NCBI GenBank assembly: GCA_964431685.1
Contig: CAYSLA010000165.1
Span: 1-7,753, forward strand
Reading direction: 5' to 3'
Length of the DNA stretch: 7,753 nt
From: CAYSLA01 sp964431685
Lineage (GTDB): Bacteria; Armatimonadota; UBA5829
How positions within the stretch are numbered: position 1 is the first letter of the stretch; every line of letters begins with the position of its first letter. The notes under the pieces were generated by a model that searched no databases, was not told the DNA's origin, and saw only the letters and a list, made by a program, of their open reading frames with translations. The position numbers and the translations under genes were made by a program. Below, piece after piece: positions 1-5,665 of this stretch.

Positions 1-315
1 CCTTTTTGCTTTGCACTTAACGCAATATGCTTCCATCTCTATCACCGTCCTTTCTACAGTCGAAATATTCTCATCATTCTGCTTTTCTGAGTTCACGAGC
101 GTGGCACCTGCATAATTAGTCTCGGAAGGCGGATATTTATTGGGGATTTTTCTGGGAGGATGGAGTTCGGGAGGTTGAGGCATCTGGACGTTTTCACAAT
201 CCAGCCGTAACCGCCTCCGCCAGACCAACCGCTCCACCCACAACCGAACCTCTGGCTCTCTAGCCAACTCTACTTTCGATGAGTCCCATTTCCTGAAAAG
301 GGGACCCAAAAACAT
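1..315 (-). CDS. Zinc-ribbon protein with DUF5679-type C-terminal domain, 3' end cut by window edge
   Basis: All 105 codons from the ATG at 315 to the window edge are open. The visible C-terminal part, residues 94-105, reads MEAYCVKCKAKR. This matches, from memory, the start of the small DUF5679 zinc-ribbon family, where a Cys-x2-Cys pair is followed by a second CPxCG-type knuckle that would lie beyond the edge. Ahead of it are an Arg/Trp-rich, probably helical stretch (about residues 15-40, with WVERLVWRRRLRL) and a Pro/Asn/Ser-rich linker (about 45-90) without hydrophobic segments. A G-rich tract just upstream of the ATG at 315 is a tolerable ribosome site. An alternative start is the ATG at 36, with AAAGGA 11 nt upstream, which would give a typical short stand-alone DUF5679 protein. 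I prefer the long form because 93 stop-free codons in the same frame are unlikely by chance. The function of the family is unknown; a metal-bound structural or nucleic-acid-binding role is only a guess. Confidence 0.6.
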   Translation of the reverse strand, partial: MFLGPLFRKWDSSKVELAREPEVRLWVERLVWRRRLRLDCENVQMPQPPELHPPRKIPNKYPPSETNYAGATLVNSEKQNDENISTVERTVIEMEAYCVKCKAKR

Positions 316-767
316 GACACCCCCCCATCAGCCTCCAGGAAAAATGTGGTTCGGCAGTATTAGAGGCATTGGAGCCGCAGAACCGCCGATAACCGCCTTT
401 TGCCGCCGAAAAAGTTGGCGATTAAGGGGTCAAATTTGCGATTTTGGAGTTTTGATGAGTGTTGATACAACAGAATTGCAGAATTTGGAGGGGTAGGGGA
501 ATGGAGATTCCGAACCGTGCTGGTAGCCGTCTTCAGCCAGCAGTTCCTCATCAAACGCTATTGGCGGGTCGTTCACACTGAAGCTGTCCCGACCAAGATA
601 GCCCGCAGATACTTACATTGCGAGTTTTCAGCCCCTTATGGCACTGTTCCTGTGCCAAGATGCATCAAAAAACGACCGAAGACGCAATACAATGGGATTT
701 ATATAGAGTCTTTATATCCACCGCCGATGCTGCACTGGCAATCCCCAAGATGGCTGCCGCAGATCGG
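316..767. other. Gene-poor stretch between the zinc-ribbon gene and the element genes
   Basis: No reading frame here has a convincing start, ribosome site and protein-like composition. Visible structure: three CCGCC units at exact 10-bp spacing (383-407), a small hairpin TGGCAC/GTGCCA (639-644 with 652-657, 7-nt loop), and two overlapping open frames on the minus strand. One of these covers 612 to 430, 60 codons, with an acidic protein-like segment but no start other than a GTG at 576. The stretch may contain decayed sequence or the far boundary of the integrated element. The missing 3' half of the tRNA-Arg gene was looked for here and not found. Confidence 0.5.
383..407. repeat. Three CCGCC units at 10-bp period
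   Basis: CCGCC occurs at 383-387, 393-397 and 403-407, so the units sit on the same face of the helix, about 70-90 bp upstream of the start codon at 315. This is where activator or repressor sites of the minus-strand zinc-ribbon gene would lie. The units are short and C-rich, so chance is possible. Confidence 0.3.
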
Positions 768-1151
768 TCATTCTTCAGACTGTTCAACTTCCTGCTTGCC
801 GCCACGCAGTTGCTTGACATACGGTACCAATTTCGCCTCTTCCTTGAAGCGCTCAGGGGATAGTCTGGCGTAATGCTCCAAGAGTTCTGCCATCTTCTTT
901 TCTGGAGCAATCCTGCCTCTCTTATCCCCTCTGGTGAAAATAAGATATATCTGCAGAAGCCTTTCAACGGATTTGTCGGCTGACCTAATGTAATTTGCCG
1001 CCGTAACCGCATCCATATATTTTGTCTTCCGCTCATTCTCTTCGTCAGTCAGCCGTTGTTTGAGCTGCTTAAGGATTCCATCAGGCAGCTTGTCGATAGG
1101 CACCTTGCTCAGTAGTTCAAGGAGTTCAGCTGCTTGGTCCTGTTCCGCCAT
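768..1151 (-). CDS. Small charged protein of unknown function, element cargo
   Basis: I do not recognise this 127-residue protein. It starts MAEQDQAAELLELL and is rich in Lys, Glu, Arg and Leu, with no cysteine, signal peptide or membrane segment. It looks almost entirely helical. Residues 1-45 are amphipathic (leucines in LLELL, ILKQLKQRL), residues 46-75 contain a motif-like VTAANYIRSADKSVERLL, and residues 80-127 end in a very polar tail. The ATG at 1151 was chosen because GAGG lies 8 nt upstream; an upstream in-frame TTG at 1229 has no usable ribosome site. It lies 84 bp downstream of the recombinase on the same strand and is probably co-transcribed with it. That position would suit an excision factor or small regulator, but no helix-turn-helix or other DNA-binding motif is visible, so the role is open. 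Confidence 0.7.
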   Translation of the reverse strand: MAEQDQAAELLELLSKVPIDKLPDGILKQLKQRLTDEENERKTKYMDAVTAANYIRSADKSVERLLQIYLIFTRGDKRGRIAPEKKMAELLEHYARLSPERFKEEAKLVPYVKQLRGGKQEVEQSEE

Positions 1152-1235
1152 TTGGTCTGCCTCATTTCCGGATGTGTGCCCAACTGGTATTTCATAAATA
1201 ATATTACGGGCGCACTTGCAGAAAGTCAACTCCCA

Positions 1236-2198
1236 CTATCGGATTCTCTTGCGACCCTTCTTCATATTTCCCTGCTGGGGCTTTGTCGTAATATCTCCGT
1301 CAATAACCATGCGGTCGAGCGGGCTGTACTTGCTGTGCTGTTTGGATATGTCGCTGTCATTGTAGTTAGAGTACCTGCGCACCATTTCCAGTGAACTATG
1401 CCCAAGCAAGCGCTGTAGACTAAAGAGGTCGCCGCCATTGCGCAAATAATTGATTGCGGCAAAATGGCGAAATGTATGGTTAGATACCCGCACCCCAGTG
1501 ATGCCTGCCTTCTTGCCATAGACCTTCAGTCGGTGATCCATGTGGGTGACAGTCATTTTGTCCCCGTATTCTGTGATGAACAGCAATCCAGCATCTTCGT
1601 AATCAAGACCGTCCAACGCAAGACGTTTCTTCATATAAGACTTCAGCCAGGCTCTGGAGGTTATTCCAAAAGGTACTATGCGCTCCCTTGAACCTTTGCC
1701 CATGATTTTAATGACTCTATTGTCTAGGTCCACGTCCGCAATCCTGATGCCCAGGCATTCAGAAGCCCTCAAACCCGTGTCCGCAAACACCGACATGATA
1801 CAAGCGTCTCTCAAGCCGATGAAAGTATCCAGGTCAGGAGCCTTCAACAGTGCGCCTATCTGTTCCCGGCTGAATGGCACGATGACGAGTTTCGGCTGCT
1901 TCAGGTACTCCCATCTGAGCGCCGGGTTCTTCTCAATCGTCTCTTCTTCAGTGAGGAATTTGAAAAACATTCGAGAGATGCGGATTACGTGGTTCACCGT
2001 GGTAAGATTGACGGCGTTTCTGAGTTCGGAAGACACTTTGCGCAGGTGCTGAACAGACACCTCACCCACATCAATACCTTCTGGCAGGTACTTGATTAAT
2101 CGACATAGGCAGAACGAGTAAAACTCCACTGTCCTGCCGCTCAAATTCTTTGAGTTGCTATAGTCCAAAAACGCTTCGACTGCGGCTTTGCAATCCAT
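1236..2198 (-). CDS. Tyrosine recombinase/integrase, XerC/D-like, apparently intact
   Basis: A 320-residue phage-integrase-family protein catalysing site-specific strand exchange. The N-terminal SAM-like core-binding domain (about residues 1-90, DCKAAVEAFLDYSNS onward) is followed by the catalytic domain (about 105-300). All catalytic residues are present: Arg144 (DTGLRASE), Lys168 (GKGSRER), His241 and Arg244 (NHTFRH), His267 (LLGHSS) and nucleophile Tyr276 (RRYSNY), nine residues after His267 as usual. The length is close to XerC/D (about 300), with a basic tail (KKGRKRIR). There is no long arm-binding domain as in lambda Int. The start is set at the second of two tandem ATGs because GGAGGT lies 6 nt upstream. 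A longer TTG start at 2243 would coincide with the predicted transcription start and would translate the ribosome site as EGGGA. The closeness of a split tRNA gene upstream argues for an integrative-element integrase rather than host Xer. Confidence 0.92.
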   Translation of the reverse strand: MDCKAAVEAFLDYSNSKNLSGRTVEFYSFCLCRLIKYLPEGIDVGEVSVQHLRKVSSELRNAVNLTTVNHVIRISRMFFKFLTEEETIEKNPALRWEYLKQPKLVIVPFSREQIGALLKAPDLDTFIGLRDACIMSVFADTGLRASECLGIRIADVDLDNRVIKIMGKGSRERIVPFGITSRAWLKSYMKKRLALDGLDYEDAGLLFITEYGDKMTVTHMDHRLKVYGKKAGITGVRVSNHTFRHFAAINYLRNGGDLFSLQRLLGHSSLEMVRRYSNYNDSDISKQHSKYSPLDRMVIDGDITTKPQQGNMKKGRKRIR

Positions 2199-2204
2199 CA
2201 TGGC

Positions 2205-2210
2205 ACCTCC
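2205..2210 (-). promoter_or_regulatory. Ribosome binding site fixing the integrase start
   Basis: GGAGGT lies 6 nt before the ATG at 2198 and 3 nt before the adjacent ATG at 2201. This favours 2198 and rules out the extended TTG start. Confidence 0.7.
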
Positions 2211-2218
2211 ACCCTCAT

Positions 2219-2287
2219 AGAAGTAGTGATTTAGCGAGGGCAACTAATAGAGTATACCACATGTATTGCTAAAAGTAAACTACTTCT
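2219..2287. repeat. Two-block inverted repeat framing the integrase promoter
   Basis: AGAAGTAGT (2219-2227) is a perfect inverted match to ACTACTTCT (2279-2287), and TTTAGC (2230-2235) to GCTAAA (2268-2273). The left arm lies in the early transcribed leader and the right arm covers the -35. Paired binding by a repressor or by the recombinase itself, closing the promoter between the arms, is a reasonable inference. Arm-type integrase sites are the alternative. Confidence 0.5.
2251..2279 (-). promoter_or_regulatory. Integrase promoter
   Basis: On the minus strand, TTTACT (2279-2274, 4/6 to TTGACA) and TATACT (2256-2251, 5/6 to TATAAT) are separated by exactly 17 bp, with a TG extension before the -10 (TGGTATACT). 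The start point would be near 2244, giving a leader of about 45 nt to the chosen ATG. Confidence 0.65.
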
Positions 2288-2428
2288 CAGCAAATTTGTT
2301 GATTTATTTTTGGGGGAAGTCGAGAAAGAGGTTGTTGTCGCCCAGTTCGTGCTCAAATCGGGGCGCTAGAAGAAAAACCTACTCTGCAGAATAAATATTC
2401 GAGGTGGGTGCTCGTTTTAGTGATGCAG

Positions 2429-2456
2429 GCAATATTGCAAATTAGAAGGCAGTTGC
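2429..2456. other. Putative attachment-site junction (attL or attR) in a tRNA anticodon loop
   Basis: The chromosome-like tRNA sequence stops at 2442. On the minus strand, the tRNA stem strand ACTGC is followed by the loop and then, after three extra bases, by GCAAT. GCAAT can pair with ACTGC at four of five positions, so two imperfect inverted core-type arms flank a spacer of 7-10 bp containing TTCTAA. Tyrosine integrases that use tRNA genes are known to cross over in the anticodon loop with the stem as core-binding arms. The element side also holds a perfect 10-bp palindrome, GCAATATTGC (2429-2438). The exact crossover points are not determined. Confidence 0.55.
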
Positions 2457-2479
2457 TCTATCCCCTGAGCTAAGGGGGC
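2442..2479 (-). tRNA. Truncated tRNA-Arg(UCU): 5' half only, nucleotides 1-38
   Basis: Read on the minus strand from 2479, the order is: acceptor strand GCCCCCT, TA, D stem GCTC, eight-base D loop AGGGGATA, GAGC, A26, anticodon stem strand ACTGC, then loop CTTCTAA with anticodon TCT. This is canonical numbering 1-38 without a gap. The next bases are TTTGC instead of the GCAGT needed to close the anticodon stem, and no T arm (TTCRA) or acceptor complement follows. The gene is therefore cut exactly at the 3' side of the anticodon loop. Its promoter is intact upstream. It cannot give a functional tRNA from this copy alone. Confidence 0.85.
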
Positions 2480-2501
2480 ACAGGGCATATCCACAAACAA
2501 A

Positions 2502-2530
2502 AGATTACCACGTTTGAGCGTGTAAGTCAA
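2502..2530 (-). promoter_or_regulatory. Promoter of the truncated tRNA-Arg gene
   Basis: TTGACT (2530-2525, 5/6) and TAATCT (2507-2502) are spaced by 17 bp, with an extended TGG before the -10. The start would be near 2495, 16 nt ahead of tRNA nucleotide 1, as is normal for tRNA genes. Because the tRNA is cut and the recombinase lies downstream on the same strand, transcripts would run into the integrase gene. Confidence 0.6.
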
Positions 2531-2563
2531 GATAAGCTCGCCCTCTTGCCGGATGCCGATGCC

Positions 2564-2592
2564 TTGACAAAGTCCGGAAACTGGCATAGCAT
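2564..2592 (+). promoter_or_regulatory. Promoter of the 2-hydroxyacid dehydrogenase gene
   Basis: A perfect TTGACA (2564-2569) and TAGCAT (2587-2592, 4/6) at 17-bp spacing. The start would be near 2599, leaving a leader of about 70 nt to the ATG at 2668. It is divergent from the tRNA promoter about 35 bp away. Confidence 0.6.
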
Positions 2593-2667
2593 TGTCGCCG
2601 GGGCCTTTGCCTGCGAGGCCCGAGCGGAGACTGCAATGAACACACATCTAGTATAGGAGTCTGTAAG

Positions 2668-3636
2668 ATGGGAGTTGGGGAGACGAGAAAGCTGCTGGTG
2701 GCGCATTGCCTAGATCACTTGCCGGAAGTCGCGGCCGAGGCGGCACGCCATTTTGATGCTGTGATCGACCCGGTCGACTACGCCGGTTTGACCGGCACGA
2801 TAGCGGAGTACGACTATATTATGCCGTCGCTGTCCTACCGCCTGGACGACGTGCTTGTGGGCAATGCGGACAGACTGAAAGCCATTTCGACGCCCTCCAC
2901 TGGTACCGACCATATTGACTTCGACGCCTGCGAACGCCTCGGCATCAGGGTGTTTTCGCTCAAGAACGACACCGAGTTTCTCTCCGGAATCACGGCAACG
3001 GCCGAGCTAGCCTTCTCGCACATCCTCAACGTTATGAGGAAGATCCCGTTTGCATTTAGAGATGTGCTCGACGGGAACTGGAGATCAGTCGAGTTCAGAG
3101 GCTTCGAGTTGCAGGGCAAGACCCTGGGCATCATTGGCTGTGGTCGGCTGGGCAGTATTATGGTCGACTACGCGCTGGCATTCAGGATGACGGTGATTGT
3201 TTGCGATCCGTTCAAGACCATCACCCGTCCAGGCGTCAGGCAGGTGAGCCTTGAAGAGCTTCTTCAGAAGTCCGACATCATCAGTCTCCACCTTCACCTG
3301 AACGAGGATACCGCGGGGATGATTGGGCGCGATGAGTTCAGTGCAATGAAAGATGGAGTGGTGATTGTCAACACGTCGCGCGGGGCCATCATCGACTCAC
3401 AGGCGCTGATCGAGGCACTGGAAAGCGGGAAAGTATCCGGAGCGGGGCTAGACGTTCTGGATGGCGAGCTGGACCGCCCTATAGGGCAGCATCCTGTCGT
3501 TGAATATGCCAGAGGTCACGACAATGTCATTATCACTCCGCACATGGGCGGGGTGACTCTGGAATCTCAGAGGCGGGCATACTCCCGCGCCCTGGACAAA
3601 CTGATCGAGTTCGACCGGGCGCTGCTCAAAACGTGA
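2668..3636 (+). CDS. D-isomer-specific 2-hydroxyacid dehydrogenase (NAD-dependent, SerA-like fold)
   Basis: A 322-residue cytoplasmic oxidoreductase that interconverts a D-2-hydroxyacid and the 2-oxoacid with NAD(P)H. The N-terminal half of the catalytic domain (1-105) is followed by the nucleotide-binding domain (about 106-290), with the Rossmann loop GCGRLG at 157-162 and Asp180 at the end of the second strand, which favours NAD over NADP. Catalytic residues are Arg238 (NTSRGAIID), Glu267 (DVLDGE) and His292 (ITPHMGG), the usual Arg-Glu-His set. The length fits the short class without the ACT regulatory domain of classical SerA, so biosynthetic 3-phosphoglycerate dehydrogenase is possible but not shown. 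AGGAG lies 8 nt before the ATG, and a good promoter precedes it. The gene stands alone, convergent with the cyclase gene. Substrate is undetermined. Confidence 0.9.
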   Translation: MGVGETRKLLVAHCLDHLPEVAAEAARHFDAVIDPVDYAGLTGTIAEYDYIMPSLSYRLDDVLVGNADRLKAISTPSTGTDHIDFDACERLGIRVFSLKNDTEFLSGITATAELAFSHILNVMRKIPFAFRDVLDGNWRSVEFRGFELQGKTLGIIGCGRLGSIMVDYALAFRMTVIVCDPFKTITRPGVRQVSLEELLQKSDIISLHLHLNEDTAGMIGRDEFSAMKDGVVIVNTSRGAIIDSQALIEALESGKVSGAGLDVLDGELDRPIGQHPVVEYARGHDNVIITPHMGGVTLESQRRAYSRALDKLIEFDRALLKT

Positions 3637-3641
3637 CAGGA

Positions 3642-3680
3642 GGCAGGATGTTCCTTGTCAGGTCGGGAACTAATCCTGCC
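3642..3680 (+). terminator. Hairpin just after the dehydrogenase gene, terminator-like without U-tract
   Basis: GGCAGGAT (3642-3649) pairs with ATCCTGCC (3673-3680), and GTTCC (3650-3654) with GGAAC (3666-3670), with a 2-nt bulge and an 11-nt loop. It begins 5 nt after the stop codon. No T-run follows, so it may protect the mRNA 3' end or act with Rho rather than terminate by itself. Confidence 0.4.
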
Positions 3681-3710
3681 CCCCGGAATATGGCGAGCCT
3701 GCTTGCGTAA

Positions 3711-3832
3711 CTAAGTGATTCACGGTCTGTAAACTGCGTCCGATGGCTACGGTAGGCCGGACACTCTTGTCCGGCGCCGCCCGACAGGAGTGTCGGGCCT
3801 ACCATACAACTTAGCCACCGTGAATCACTTAG
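3711..3832. repeat. 122-bp nested palindrome, MITE- or REP-like
   Basis: Perfect 16-bp terminal inverted repeats (3711-3726 and 3817-3832; CTAAGTGATTCACGGT) enclose a second strong hairpin (3751-3803), whose arms begin GGTAGGCC and end GGCCTACC with two mismatches and one G-T pair. The right terminal repeat contains the stop codon of the cyclase gene. It lies between two convergent genes and holds no coding sequence. A short TTGCG occurs near both sides (3703-3707, 3834-3838), but not flush with the ends, so a target duplication is not established. A dispersed non-autonomous element is the best inference; a bidirectional terminator is the alternative, although no T-runs are present. Confidence 0.7.
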
Positions 3833-5424
3833 ATTGCGATTCTGATTCGCCCTCTGACCGGCCGCGGCGAACGTCTCCGCAAGTCGTCCGCGTGTGTGAC
3901 CAGGTTTCTACCTCTCGACTTTGAGGCGTACATCGCCTTGTCAGCCGCGCTGATGAGCCGGGTTCCGCTGTTGATAGCTTTGTGAAACGTTGCCACGCCG
4001 AAGCTTGACGTAAGTCTCTGCTTCTTCCAGTTGTGTTGTTCGATTGCTCGCCGGAGTCTCTCAGCAGCTTCCGTGGCGCCTTCGCGGTCTGTCTGCGGGA
4101 GAATTATCGCGAACTCTTCGCCTCCGTAACGGGCAACGAAGTCAGTCGTGCGCGCGTTCGAACCAAGGATGCCTGCAATTTCGCGCAGCGCGCCGTCGCC
4201 AGCCGGATGGCCCAGCGTGTCGTTGTACTGCTTGAACCGGTCGACGTCGATTATCATGAGAGACAACGCCTCTCCGTAACGGCTTGCCCTGACGACCTCT
4301 TCCTGCAGTTTCTCGTGAAAAGCACGGCTATTCTTGAGGTCTGTCAGGTAGTCGGTCGTCGCTAGAGCCTCAAGGCGCGTATTCGCGTTCATCAGTTCGA
4401 CTTGTTGTGCTATGAGCTGCAATTCGAGGTTCTTCTGCTCGGTGACGTCTCGGAATGTGACCGCGACGCCGTCATTCACAGGTACTACCTGGTGCCTGAG
4501 CCAGCGTTCCTCCGGGCGCGCGGGGTCCGCGGGGAACTCCTCCTCGAGCACCTGTGCGGTATCAATAGCCTTGATGTAGCGGCTAACCACACTCTCTCTG
4601 AGCTCGGGCGGCAGTACGTGAGTGAGACGTCTGCCGATCACACGGCCGGCGGACCTGCCGGTCAAAGTGCGTGCGCGGCGATTCACGTCCAATACTACGA
4701 AATCAACGGTCCTTCCCTTTGCGCCTCGCACTGTCTCCAGCAGCATGAAGCCGTCCATACTGCCTTCGGTCGCAGCTTCGAACATAGCGTCTTTTCTACC
4801 TGCGGTGCGCAGGGCACGGTATGCGAGCCACAGCAGTCCCAGCAGCACAAACGCAAGGGTATATATAGCCCAGGCCAGGTAACGCGAATATGCGTTCCAC
4901 GTCTGGGTCTGTGTGGAAAGCAGCCTGTCTTCCTCGTTGGACGTATCTTGCAGCCGCCTGGTGATCCGGTCGAATGTGTTCTTGCCGGTTCCTGACCCGA
5001 CACGTGACCTCGCTTGTGTAATGTAGCCGTCTCTGCGAAGCTGTATCGCTTGCTTGGACTCACGGATCCACCTGTTGATGTTTGAATCAAGCGTCGGCAG
5101 GACTTCCTGGAGGTGAGCGTTCTCGGAGGCCAGATGTTCCAGATTGTGAAGCAGAACCTGGATTCTGGCGCATGCCCGGTCGTGGATCAGCGAATACTCC
5201 TCCCCGCCCGTCAGGATATAGCCTCTCTGGTTAGACTCGGCTTCGATAAGATCGGCCCGCAGCTCGCGGATGGAGGTGCGGACTGCACGCGCGTTCGTCA
5301 CCCATGAGTACATTGCTTCCCGTTCCTGGCTTAGCCAGAACGCGGCAAAAATGATGCAGCCTATTATCACCGTCATGACGGTGAAGCCTACTCTGACTCT
5401 GTTTTCGTAAACCCTGTGTTTCAT
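3829..5424 (-). CDS. Membrane diguanylate cyclase with CHASE3, PAS and GGDEF domains
   Basis: A 531-residue inner-membrane sensor making cyclic di-GMP from two GTP. Order: short basic N-terminus, membrane segment (about 13-32), periplasmic helical CHASE3 sensor (about 33-180, including AESNQRGYILTG), second membrane segment (about 182-202), PAS domain (about 213-328), short coiled coil (330-352) and GGDEF domain (355-515). The active-site loop is GGEEF at 434-438. Metal-binding Asp393 lies in IDVDRFK, and the NDTLGHPAGD signature is intact. The inhibitory I-site RTTD (425-428) lies five residues ahead of the loop, so product feedback is expected. The start is uncertain: the ATG at 5424 gives the normal short N-terminus but has only a weak GAGAG. 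A TTG at 5472 would add 16 residues and has GGAGG 11 nt upstream. The last codon and stop lie in the palindromic repeat. No receiver domain or partner EAL gene is adjacent. Confidence 0.93.
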   Translation of the reverse strand: MKHRVYENRVRVGFTVMTVIIGCIIFAAFWLSQEREAMYSWVTNARAVRTSIRELRADLIEAESNQRGYILTGGEEYSLIHDRACARIQVLLHNLEHLASENAHLQEVLPTLDSNINRWIRESKQAIQLRRDGYITQARSRVGSGTGKNTFDRITRRLQDTSNEEDRLLSTQTQTWNAYSRYLAWAIYTLAFVLLGLLWLAYRALRTAGRKDAMFEAATEGSMDGFMLLETVRGAKGRTVDFVVLDVNRRARTLTGRSAGRVIGRRLTHVLPPELRESVVSRYIKAIDTAQVLEEEFPADPARPEERWLRHQVVPVNDGVAVTFRDVTEQKNLELQLIAQQVELMNANTRLEALATTDYLTDLKNSRAFHEKLQEEVVRASRYGEALSLMIIDVDRFKQYNDTLGHPAGDGALREIAGILGSNARTTDFVARYGGEEFAIILPQTDREGATEAAERLRRAIEQHNWKKQRLTSSFGVATFHKAINSGTRLISAADKAMYASKSRGRNLVTHADDLRRRSPRPVRGRIRIAI

Positions 5425-5465
5425 TGTGAATACTCTCTGAAATCCAGACTTAATGTCTGGATGGT

Positions 5466-5488
5466 TCAGCAAGCCATCACCCGCCTCC
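5466..5488 (-). promoter_or_regulatory. Strong ribosome site with a four-codon leader frame before the cyclase gene
   Basis: GGAGG (5488-5484) is followed 6 nt later by ATG GCT TGC TGA (5477-5466), a complete frame of three residues. The alternative cyclase start TTG at 5472 lies inside this frame. Either the ribosome site serves the TTG start despite 11-nt spacing, or the small frame is a decoy or coupling leader. Confidence 0.3.
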
Positions 5489-5665
5489 GTTAATTATTAT
5501 CGGCGAATTTAGTGACATCAACAGGTTTGGGAAGATTGGTGATACACAGAGAAGTTTAACTGTACTTTGTGGGAGTTTTGTGGAAGTACGCTCGAGACAG
5601 GCCTTGAGGTTCGGCTGCTGGAGGCGGATGCTCCGGGTTTCAATGGCTCCGTTTGTTAGAGGAGA

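Larger units (their letters stand above)
768..2441. mobile_element. Visible part of an integrated element (integrase end)
   Basis: Minimum extent from the tRNA breakpoint through the recombinase to its downstream partner gene. The element is placed on the left because the tRNA promoter and 5' half, which belong together in the host, lie on the right, and because the integrase lies next to the breakpoint on the left. The other end, which should carry the tRNA 3' half, is not seen. The element may stop within 316-767 or include the zinc-ribbon gene and continue past position 1. Confidence 0.5.

Noticed and set aside
359..373. Possible second attachment copy: attagaggcattgga resembling attagaaggcagttg at 2441-2455
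   Set aside because: It needs two gaps to align and the similarity stops at once on both sides. No tRNA structure is nearby.
517..873. 118-codon plus-strand frame
   Set aside because: It overlaps the 3' part of the minus-strand cargo gene, has no ribosome site, and its composition (many Pro, Cys, Ser) is not protein-like.
431..2298. CAAATTTG at 431-438 and 2291-2298 as direct repeats bounding the element
   Set aside because: The octamer is palindromic and AT-rich, flanking similarity is poor, and the second copy lies about 140 bp inside the tRNA breakpoint.
1..2441. Group I or group II intron interrupting the tRNA-Arg gene
   Set aside because: No tRNA 3' half is found downstream, no conserved intron core elements are seen after the break, and a recombinase rather than a homing endonuclease or reverse transcriptase is present.
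2417..2647. 76-codon minus-strand reading frame
   Set aside because: It runs through the truncated tRNA, its promoter and the divergent promoter, has no protein-like composition and is explained by those features.
3642..3680. Classical intrinsic terminator
   Set aside because: The stem is good, but the following bases are C- and A-rich with no T-run, so it is listed only as terminator-like.
4033..4995. Long plus-strand reading frames opposite the cyclase gene
   Set aside because: They are antisense shadows of a gene with complete domain motifs and have no ribosome sites or recognisable domains.
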